Source: CAVUXJ01 sp963814975 (GTDB taxonomy: Bacteria; Acidobacteriota; Vicinamibacteria; Vicinamibacterales; CAVVIG01). From it: a DNA stretch of 64,000 bases. The position numbers and the translations under genes were made by a program. Of this stretch, positions 21,640 through 29,227 are shown one piece after another. Under the pieces are notes generated by a model. It was not told the DNA's origin. It searched no databases and was given only the letters and a program-made list of their open reading frames with translations. Position 1 is the stretch's first letter. The number at the start of each line of letters is the position of its first letter. The stretch covers positions 1-64,000 of the forward strand of contig CAWFFB010000022.1 of NCBI GenBank assembly GCA_963814975.1, written 5' to 3'.

Positions 21640-22614
21640 ATGCCTGACTTCAACGTGCGCTCCGACTCGGTCAAGGTCGAGCAGATCATGGAGCAGATTC
21701 GCACGCGCATCCGCGAAAAACGCGGCGTCGACTACACCGAGCAGCAAATCCGAGAGCTGGCGGCGGTCAAGCTCGAGAAGTTCCTCGATCCGAAGGGGGT
21801 GCGGTCGGACCTCCTCGAGCAGTTTCGGCGCGCTCAACCGATGTTCCCGCCGCCGGAGCCCGGCAACTACGCCTTTGGAGAACAGACGCTCTTTGAGACC
21901 CATCGGGCGCCCTTGAGGTGGATCCGCCGCTTGCTGGGGCCAGTCTTGAAGTTGTTCTTCAACCCGAACCCTCTTATTCAAGCCCTCCACATCCAGTCGG
22001 AGCTCAACACCTCAAACGCCAAACGGGCGGCGGGCCGGGATCAGTTCGACCAGCTGCACTACGAAGTGATGCACAATCTGGTGATCGAAATCACACGGAT
22101 GGGCATCGAGGTCAAGAACCTCAAGATGCGCATCGAGTCGCTGACCAGCCGCCTGGAGTTCAATGAGCGGCGTGCCCGGGCGCTCGAAAGCGTCGTCGCG
22201 TATGAACCGGTGCCCCCCCGCGAGCGCATCGCCGAAATTCCCCCGCCGCAGCCGTCGCCGGTGGCAGCCCCCGCCGAGAGGCCACTGCCGCCCGCACAGC
22301 AGCAGGCGGAAGTGCCAGCCGAAGGCCCAGGACAGCGCAGCCGTCGCCGCCGCCGCCGCCGTGGGCGGCGCGGAGGCGGATCAGCTGTCTCGATCATGGG
22401 TGCCGGGCCGGGGCCGGACGAGATTCCGACCGGACAGGCCACGGCCGTTCGATCCGACCTTGCGCCAGGTTCACCAGAGCTGCCTGAACCGGCTCCACCT
22501 CCGTCGGCAGGGGAAGCTGGTCGCACAGAATCCTTCGAGCAGGGTACACCGCTGGCAGGCGCCGGGCCCGCCGACTCCGGACGGAGCGCCGGCGAGCCAG
22601 ACGGCGAGCAGTGA
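21640..22614 (+). CDS. uncharacterised protein with helical N-terminus and Arg-rich tail
   Basis: A 324-residue protein not recognised as a named family. Residues 1-75 are charged and helical (VEQIMEQIRTRIREKRG). A middle part near 85-120 has a hydrophobic stretch (LLGPVLKLFFNPNPLI), and 130-185 could form a coiled coil (EITRMGIEVKNLKMRIESL). After residue 195 it becomes Pro/Ala-rich with a run of arginines (RSRRRRRRRGRRGGG), then acidic low-complexity sequence. No signal peptide. Its stop overlaps the next glycosyltransferase start by 4 bases (GTGA), so it is translationally coupled to the cluster and may be an assembly or regulatory partner. Confidence 0.75.
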   Translation: MPDFNVRSDSVKVEQIMEQIRTRIREKRGVDYTEQQIRELAAVKLEKFLDPKGVRSDLLEQFRRAQPMFPPPEPGNYAFGEQTLFETHRAPLRWIRRLLGPVLKLFFNPNPLIQALHIQSELNTSNAKRAAGRDQFDQLHYEVMHNLVIEITRMGIEVKNLKMRIESLTSRLEFNERRARALESVVAYEPVPPRERIAEIPPPQPSPVAAPAERPLPPAQQQAEVPAEGPGQRSRRRRRRRGRRGGGSAVSIMGAGPGPDEIPTGQATAVRSDLAPGSPELPEPAPPPSAGEAGRTESFEQGTPLAGAGPADSGRSAGEPDGEQ

Positions 22615-24044
22615 AGCTCGCGGTCGTCGTTCAGCGGTACGGCGCGGGAATCAACGGCGGTGCGGAACTGCACGCACGCTATGTGGCCGAACACCTCGCG
22701 CGCCACGCGGATGTCGAGGTACTCACCACATGCTCAACCGATTATGTCTCGTGGCGGAACGAGCTGCCCGCCGGCCTCGATCGTGTCAACGGCGTGCCGG
22801 TGCGCCGGTTCCCCGTTAAACGCGAACGGAACCCCTCGGCGTTCGCGCACTGGTCGCAACGCGTCTTCGACCGTGAGCATTCGCTCGCCGACGAGCTCGA
22901 ATGGCTGGACGCCGAAGGACCTGCCAGCCCGACGCTGGTCGCTCACATCGCGAAACATGCGTCGGCATTCGACTACCTGCTGTTTTTCAGCTATCGGTAC
23001 TATCACGCCTATCACGGCGTACGCGCGGCTGCGTCGCGCGCCATCCTGGTCCCCACGGCTGAGCGCGACGCGGCGGTGGGTCTGTCGATCTTCAAGCCGA
23101 TTTTCCGTGGCGTCCGCGCCTTGATGTACAACTCGCCCGAGGAGCGCGCGATGATTCAGGCGGTCTCGGGCAATGAGGCCGTGCCGTCGGTCGTCGTGGG
23201 AATCGGTTCGGATGTGCCCTCGAATCCCCAGCCGGCGCGGTTCCGCAGCACGTTCGATGTCCGCGGCCCGTTCGCTGTCTACGTGGGCCGCATCGACGAA
23301 AACAAGGGCTGCAAGGAGCTGTTCGAGTTCTTCGACGCATACATCAACGCGGGGGCGGGCCGGCTGTCGCTGGTCCTGGTCGGGAACTCGCTGCTCCCCA
23401 TCCCGAAACACCCGCGGATCCGACACCTTGGATTCCTCAGCGATCCGGACAAGTTCGATGCAATGGCCGCAGCCGAGCTGCTCGTCATGCCGTCGTACTT
23501 CGAGAGTCTTTCGATGGTGGCGCTCGAAGCGTGGGCACTCGGACGGCCGGTGCTCGCGAATGCGAAGTGCGACGTGCTGAAGGCTCAGTGCATCCGCAGC
23601 AACGCGGGCCTTTACTATGGCGACGCCTCCGAATTCGTCGAATCGCTGCGCGCGATAGAACAGAACCGCTGGCTGAGTGCGACCCTCGGACGGAACGGAC
23701 GCGCGTTCTTTCGCGAACACTACGACTGGAGCGTGATCGAGCGGAAATACCTCGACATGCTCGCGGGACTCTCGAAGGAGACGGCGGCGGTACCCCGCAT
23801 CGATCCGCTGCCGGGGTGGTTCGATCGACGAAAGCAGGTCTGTGTTCCCGGCGCTCAAGTCGTCGCCGCGCTCCCGACAGGACCCGTGCTGGTCCAGGAC
23901 ACGGCCGTCGCGGCGCCATCCGGTGTCGCCGCGGCGCCCGCAGAGCCGCCGGCGGAGCATCGGGATCGCCGGTCCCGGGTCGAGCATCACGGCCGATACC
24001 AGCGTGCCCGCCCGCGAGGCGGTTCGCGAGTGGGCGGGGCGTAA
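22611..24044 (+). CDS. GT4-type glycosyltransferase A
   Basis: A 477-residue GT-B fold enzyme. The N-terminal acceptor domain opens with KLAVVVQRYGAGINGGAE; the C-terminal domain has FAVYVGRIDENKGCKELFEFF and the nucleotide-sugar-binding PSYFESLSMVALEAWALGRPV with the EX7E-type glutamates. The last 75 residues are a low-complexity Ala/Pro/Arg tail. It is 35-40% identical by eye to glycosyltransferase A' at 26393. The GTG start overlaps the previous stop; its TAA directly abuts the next ATG. Donor and acceptor are unknown; role in surface polysaccharide is inferred. Confidence 0.88.
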   Translation: MKLAVVVQRYGAGINGGAELHARYVAEHLARHADVEVLTTCSTDYVSWRNELPAGLDRVNGVPVRRFPVKRERNPSAFAHWSQRVFDREHSLADELEWLDAEGPASPTLVAHIAKHASAFDYLLFFSYRYYHAYHGVRAAASRAILVPTAERDAAVGLSIFKPIFRGVRALMYNSPEERAMIQAVSGNEAVPSVVVGIGSDVPSNPQPARFRSTFDVRGPFAVYVGRIDENKGCKELFEFFDAYINAGAGRLSLVLVGNSLLPIPKHPRIRHLGFLSDPDKFDAMAAAELLVMPSYFESLSMVALEAWALGRPVLANAKCDVLKAQCIRSNAGLYYGDASEFVESLRAIEQNRWLSATLGRNGRAFFREHYDWSVIERKYLDMLAGLSKETAAVPRIDPLPGWFDRRKQVCVPGAQVVAALPTGPVLVQDTAVAAPSGVAAAPAEPPAEHRDRRSRVEHHGRYQRARPRGGSRVGGA

Positions 24045-25240
24045 ATGGTTTCGCGGCGCCGGCCGGCGGTTCACCAGGTGCTCGCGACACTCGGGTATGG
24101 CGACGCGATCGGTCACGAAGTGCTGGGTATCCAACGCGCCTTACGGCTCGCGGGCTACGACTCGGAGATATTCGTCGAAACGGCCGACCGCCGGCTCGAG
24201 CCTCTGACGCGCGACTATCGCGAGCTGGTCGATGCCAGTCATCCGGACAACCTGTTGCTGCATCATTTTTCCATTGGCAGCAGGGCGTCGCGCACCGCCT
24301 ACGCGCTGCCGGATCGGATGGCGTTGATCTACCACAACATCACCCCCCGGAGTACTTCGTCGGCGTCCACCGCACGCTCGCCAGACAGTGTTTTCGGGGC
24401 CGCCGCGAGCTTCAGGCATACGTCGGTCGCTGCGATCTCGCTCTCGGCGACTCGGAGTTCAACCGCCAGGACCTCGAGGCGCTGGGATTTCCACACACCG
24501 CGGTGCTGCCGGTCGTTCCTGACTTCTCGCATCTCGACCAGGTCCCCAATCGTTTCGTCGCCGACCAGTTCGACGACGAGTGGACCAACATCCTCTTCGT
24601 GGGCCGGGTCATCGCGAACAAGAAGATCGAAGACCTGATCCGGATGTTTCATGCCTACCAGACGCTCTTCAACCCGCGCTCGCGACTGCTGATCGTCGGC
24701 GTGTTCAGCCTCTTCGAGCGCTATCTGGCCTCGCTGAATGAACTGGCCGCGGCCCTGCATCTTTCGAACGTTCACTTCACCGGGCACGTGTCCGATGAAG
24801 AGCTGGTGGCGTTCTACGAAATCGCCGATCTCTTCCTGTGTGCCAGCGAACACGAAGGATTCTGTGTACCGCTGGTCGAGGCGTTCTATAAGCAGGTGCC
24901 GGTGCTCGCCTATGCCGCCACCGCGGTGCCGCAGACCATGGACGGCGCCGGCATTCTGTACGCCGACAAGAATCCCCGCCACGTCGCGGCGCTGATGGAT
25001 GCCATCCTCTCCGACCCCGCTCTCGAAGAGGCGATCGTGCAGGGACAGAGGGCGGCGGTTGACCGGCTCCAAGCGAAGGATTTCAGCGGGACCCTTCTTG
25101 GGTTCGTCGAACGGATTCTCGCGTCGCCGCGCGCGGACGGGCCGAAGGTGGCCGACGACTTCTGGCCCCAATTCGACGCCGCGCAGGCGCTCGAAGAACT
25201 GCGGCAGGTGCGGCCGTCGTTGTACAAGGCGCTGCCGTGA
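24045..25240 (+). CDS. GT4-type glycosyltransferase B (one frameshift at 24348)
   Basis: Starts at the ATG at 24045 (VHQVLATLGYGDAIGHEVLG), directly after the stop of gene A. After YHNIT the frame is lost at a run of six C (about 24343-24348); adding one C gives ITPPEYFVGV and continues through WTNILFVGRVIANKKIEDLI and ASEHEGFCVPLVEAFYKQVP to residue 398. The last part carries the EGF/EAF nucleotide-binding motif. Paralogue of the next gene (shared GDAIG, YHN, SEHEGFC). The homopolymer position argues for a base-calling deletion. The stop overlaps the next start by 4 bases. Confidence 0.85.
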
Positions 25241-26396
25241 TCGTCAACCAGTGGGTCCCGGCCGCCCACCAGGGCGACGCAATTGGTGGCAGCGCTCGTC
25301 ACATCCGGGATTTGCTGCGCCGCATGGGTCATCGCTCGGAGCTCTACGCGCTGACCATCGACGAGGCACTCGAGGAGGAGGTTCGGCCGTTCAGCGACCC
25401 GGCGTCCCATGGCGGCGACATCACGCTCTTCCACTACGCGCTGCCGTCGCCGATGACCGACGCCTTCGGACGTCTTCGCGACGGCCGGATCCTGCAGTAT
25501 CACAACGTCACGCCGGCCCGGTTCTTCGCTCCCTACGATCCGGTGCTCTTCCGCCTGGCCACGCTGGCGCGGCAGGATCTGGCCACCCTGGCTGGCCGCG
25601 TCGATCTGGCGCTCGGCGTGTCGGAGTACAACCGGCGGGAGCTCGATGCGCTCGGATTCGCGCCGACGGGGGTTTTCCCGCTGGCCGTCGATACGTCGCG
25701 CGTTACCAGAGCGGTCACGCGTCCGGCGCTCGACCGGGTTCTCGATGACGACCTCGTGAACTTCCTCTTCGTCGGCCGGATCGCGCCGAACAAGGCGATC
25801 GAGGACCACATCCGCCTCGCGGAGCATTACAAGCGCTACGTCGACTCTCACTACCGGTTCATCTTCGTCGGCCGCTACGACGCAGTGCCGCGGTATTATT
25901 CGACGATCCGGGCACTGATGTCCGAGTACCGGATGCTGAACGAGCGCTTCGTGTTCACCGGTCCGGTGCCGGATGAGGATCTCGCCATCTACTACAGGCA
26001 CGCGGCGGTCTACATCTCCCTCAGCGAGCATGAAGGCTTCTGCGCGCCGCTGATCGAAGCGATGGCGGCCGGCGTGCCGATCCTCGCCTACGCGGCGGCG
26101 GCGGTGCCGGAGACGCTCGGCGGAGCGGGCCTCCAATTCGCGCCGAAGGACCTCGAGCACGCGGCGGAGCTTGCCGGGGCGTTGGCATTCGACGATGACC
26201 TGCGATCACGGATCATCGCCGGCCAGCGGCGCCGGCTGGCCGACTTCGGCGACGAGCACATCATCCAGCAACTTGGCGCGATTGTGCGAGGTGGGATACC
26301 GGACCTTCGCCAATCCGGACTGGTCCGACCACAGACGGAGGGCGGCCAGCGCGACCCGTCGAGCGGCGGGATCCCGCCCCCCCGGAGTCCACATGA
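25237..26396 (+). CDS. GT4-type glycosyltransferase B' (frameshift at its 3' end)
   Basis: About 386 residues. Motifs are IVNQWVPAAHQGDAIGGSA at the N-terminus, LQYHNVTPARFF, VNFLFVGRIAPNKAIEDHI, and SEHEGFCAPLIEAMAAGVPI in the donor-binding domain. As written, the frame runs on to 26850 out of phase with the next gene. Adding one C to the C7 run (26377-26383) makes it end ...PESTWT-like at a TGA (26394-26396) that overlaps the next ATG by 4 bases, the same coupling seen elsewhere in this operon. That makes a homopolymer error nearly certain. Confidence 0.87.
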
Positions 26397-27688
26397 ACAT
26401 CGCGCTGATCATCCAGCGGTACGGGACCGAAGTGCTCGGCGGCGCCGAGCACCTCTGCCGGCTGATTGCCGAACGTCTCGCGGCGCTGCACGAAGTCGAC
26501 GTTCTCACCACCTGCGCCCGCGACTACGTGACGTGGGAGAACGAGTATCCGGAGGGAGCCGATCGGATCCGCGGCGTCACCGTGCGCCGCTTCGCGAACG
26601 CGCGCACGCGCGATCTCGACTCGTTCAACCGCTACTCCGAGTGGATCTACAACAACCCCCACACCCGCGCCGACGAGATGGAATGGCTCAAGCAGCAGGG
26701 CCCCTGGTGTCCCCCGCTGGTCGATTACCTCCGGCGTCATCAACAGCAATACGACGTGCTGGTGTTCTTCACCTATCTCTATGCGCCGACGGTACTCGGC
26801 CTCGAAGTGAACCCGGCGAAGAGCGTGGTCATCCCCACGGCTCACGATGAACCGGCGATCAGACTCGAAATCTTCAAGGAAGTCTTCAGCCGCCCGGCGG
26901 CCCTCTGCTACCTGACGGACAGCGAACGGCGATTCGTCCGGGCCCTGTTCCTCGACCGGCCGCTCATCGAAGAGGTTGTCGGGGTCGGAATCGACATTCC
27001 GCCGCAGCCGCCGGATCGGCGGACGCCGGCGGCGCTCGAGGAGGAGGTCGTCGAGCCCGGCGAAGGCGGGCGCGATCAATCATCGCCGGAGGAAGAGGAC
27101 ACCCCGGATGAGGTCCCCTCCCACCTTGCTGCCCGCGGTGCGGTGTTCCGACGGCGCCACCGCCTGTACGGACCGATCGTCCTGTTCGGCGGCCGGATCG
27201 ATCCCGGCAAAGGCTGCGAGGAACTGATCGAGTATTTCGGCAGCTACGTGAAGGAGGGCGGCGAGGCGACATTGGCTCTGATGGGCGTCAAGCTGATGTC
27301 GCTGCCTGAGGAGCCGTCCATCCGGTTCGCGGGTCTGCTCTCCGATCGAGAGCGGGTGCAGGCCCTCGAAGCGGCCACGGTGGTCGTCTGTCCCTCGCCT
27401 TACGAGAGCCTGTCACTCGTTGCCCTCGAAGCGATGGCCGTCGGCACTCCCGTCCTCGCAAATGCACGCAGTACCGTGCTTGTGGAGCACTGCATCAACG
27501 GCAACGGCGGGCTGTATTACGCCGACCGCGACGAGTTCGTGGAGTGCCTGAAGCTGCTCGTCGGCGATGCTCATCTGCGCGCGGCGCTGGGGCGCAGCGG
27601 GCGTGACTATGTTCGCCGCCACTATCGGTGGGACGTGGTGCTGGGCAAGTACGACCGAATTTTCTCGGCGGTCCGGAACGCGCGGTAG
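26393..27688 (+). CDS. GT4-type glycosyltransferase A'
   Basis: A 431-residue paralogue of gene A: NIALIIQRYGTEVLGGAEHL at the N-terminus, HEVDVLTTCARDYVTWENEYP (compare VEVLTTCSTDYVSWRNELP in A), IVLFGGRIDPGKGCEELIEYF and PSPYESLSLVALEAMAVGTPV. Between the two Rossmann-like domains it has an inserted acidic linker of about 45 residues (around 205-250; EEEVVEPGEGG, SPEEEDTPDE) absent from A. Last gene of the plus-strand cluster; converges on the response regulator with a 6-base gap. Confidence 0.9.
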   Translation: MNIALIIQRYGTEVLGGAEHLCRLIAERLAALHEVDVLTTCARDYVTWENEYPEGADRIRGVTVRRFANARTRDLDSFNRYSEWIYNNPHTRADEMEWLKQQGPWCPPLVDYLRRHQQQYDVLVFFTYLYAPTVLGLEVNPAKSVVIPTAHDEPAIRLEIFKEVFSRPAALCYLTDSERRFVRALFLDRPLIEEVVGVGIDIPPQPPDRRTPAALEEEVVEPGEGGRDQSSPEEEDTPDEVPSHLAARGAVFRRRHRLYGPIVLFGGRIDPGKGCEELIEYFGSYVKEGGEATLALMGVKLMSLPEEPSIRFAGLLSDRERVQALEAATVVVCPSPYESLSLVALEAMAVGTPVLANARSTVLVEHCINGNGGLYYADRDEFVECLKLLVGDAHLRAALGRSGRDYVRRHYRWDVVLGKYDRIFSAVRNAR

Positions 27689-27694
27689 GCGACT

Positions 27695-29191
27695 TTATTT
27701 TTCTTCGAAGGCCGGCGCCATGGGCGCCACACCGGGCACTGCCGCTCGACGCGGCACGGCGGGGGCCGGCTCGTGCTCGTTGGCCCCGTCGCCCTGCCGC
27801 TTCCGCTTCGGCCGGATGTCGTACCGCTTGATCATCTCGTTCAGCGTCGTCGGCTTGATGTGCAGCAGCTCTGCCGCGCGCTTCTGAACGCCGCCGGCGG
27901 CCTCGAGCGTCGACTCGATCAGCCTCTTCTCGAAGTCGGTAATCACATCCCTGAAGGAAATCCCTTCCGGAGGGACGACGAAGTGCGGCATGCTGAAGTT
28001 CGGTGCCTTGCGGACGTGCTCCGGAATCGCCTCGACACCGATGTGGCTCCCCGAGGTCAGCACCGCGGCGCGCTCGATTACATTCTCGAGCTCGCGCACG
28101 TTGCCCGGCCAGTCGTACTCGGTCATCAAGTCCAGCGCGTCCGGCGTGAGCTCGAGATTGGTCTTGAGATTCTCCTCGCCGTACTTCACGAGGAAGTGCT
28201 GCGCCAGCAGCGGGATGTCGTCCTTCCGGTCCCTGAGGGGAGGGAGCTGGATCGAGATGACATGCAGACGGTAGAAGAGATCCTCGCGGAAGCGGCCTTG
28301 CTCCATCAGATGCCGCAAATCGGCGTTGGTGGCGGCAATAATCCGGACGTCCACCTTGATCGTTTCCATGCCCCCCAGGCGCATGAAATCGCGCTCCTGA
28401 ATCACGCGGAGCAGCTTGGCCTGGGTCTCGAGTGGAACGTTGCCGATCTCGTCGAAAAAAATGCTGCCCCGATCCGCCAGGTCGAACAATCCCTTTTTCG
28501 GGTAGACGGCGCCCGTGAACGCGCCCTTGACGTGACCGAAGAGCGTTGACTCCAGCAAGTCAGTCGGCAGGTTGCCGGAATTGACGGTGACGAACGAGCG
28601 CTCGGATCGGGACGAGTTGGAGTGAATGGCGCGCGCGACGAGCTCCTTGCCGGTCCCGCTCTCGCCCTGAATCAGTATCGTCGACCGGCTCGGCGCCGCC
28701 TGGATGATCAGATCGAACACCTGGCGCATCTGCGGGCTCTTGCCGATGATGTTGGCAAAGTTGTGGTACCGGCCGTGTCGCTCCTTTAACAGCTCACGAT
28801 TCTCGCTGACCAGCCGCCGCCGCTCCATGGCATTGCGGAGGACGACGAGAACCTCTTCGTTCTTGAAGGGCTTCGTGACGTAATCGAACGCGCCGCCCTT
28901 CATCGCGGCGAGCGCGCTCTCGACCGACGCATACGCGGTGATGATGATGACTGCCAGGTCCTCGTCGATCCGCTTCATCTCGTCAAGCGTGGCGATGCCG
29001 TCGAGTCCCGGCATCATGATGTCGACGAGAGCCGCGTCGAACGGCAGCGCGCGGGCAAGCTCCAGCCCTTCGGCGCCCGAGGCGGCGACGCTCACGTCGT
29101 AGCCCTCGCGCACCAGCAGCGTCTCGAGAATGTCGCGCATGATCTCTTCGTCGTCGACGACGAGGATCGCGCCCTTACGTGTTCCAGCCAT
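27695..29191 (-). CDS. NtrC-family sigma-54-dependent response regulator
   Basis: A 498-residue enhancer-binding protein. Receiver domain 9-122 with phospho-acceptor Asp in ALVDIMMPG and Lys in YVTKPF. AAA+ domain about 146-370 with Walker A GESGTGKE, sigma-54 contact loop GAFTGA, Walker B IFFDEIG and the R-finger region. A Fis-type helix-turn-helix (QKRAAELLHIKPTTLNEMIKR) is near 435-460, followed by a Pro-rich tail. It lies 37 bases downstream of the cognate kinase gene. Target genes are not shown by the sequence, but a sigma-54-like site and a palindrome upstream of the kinase suggest autoregulation. Confidence 0.95.
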   Translation of the reverse strand: MAGTRKGAILVVDDEEIMRDILETLLVREGYDVSVAASGAEGLELARALPFDAALVDIMMPGLDGIATLDEMKRIDEDLAVIIITAYASVESALAAMKGGAFDYVTKPFKNEEVLVVLRNAMERRRLVSENRELLKERHGRYHNFANIIGKSPQMRQVFDLIIQAAPSRSTILIQGESGTGKELVARAIHSNSSRSERSFVTVNSGNLPTDLLESTLFGHVKGAFTGAVYPKKGLFDLADRGSIFFDEIGNVPLETQAKLLRVIQERDFMRLGGMETIKVDVRIIAATNADLRHLMEQGRFREDLFYRLHVISIQLPPLRDRKDDIPLLAQHFLVKYGEENLKTNLELTPDALDLMTEYDWPGNVRELENVIERAAVLTSGSHIGVEAIPEHVRKAPNFSMPHFVVPPEGISFRDVITDFEKRLIESTLEAAGGVQKRAAELLHIKPTTLNEMIKRYDIRPKRKRQGDGANEHEPAPAVPRRAAVPGVAPMAPAFEEK

Positions 29192-29227
29192 ATCCGATCG
29201 GTCCGGGGTGAGCCGGAGCCATCCCTC

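Noticed and set aside
22734..24134. Minus-strand 466-residue open frame
   Set aside because: Antisense to glycosyltransferase A, no homology-like motif.
25237..26850. A 537-residue protein extending over the next glycosyltransferase
   Set aside because: The last 150 residues are out-of-frame reading of the next gene; a one-base change in the C7 run restores a normal stop overlapping the next ATG.
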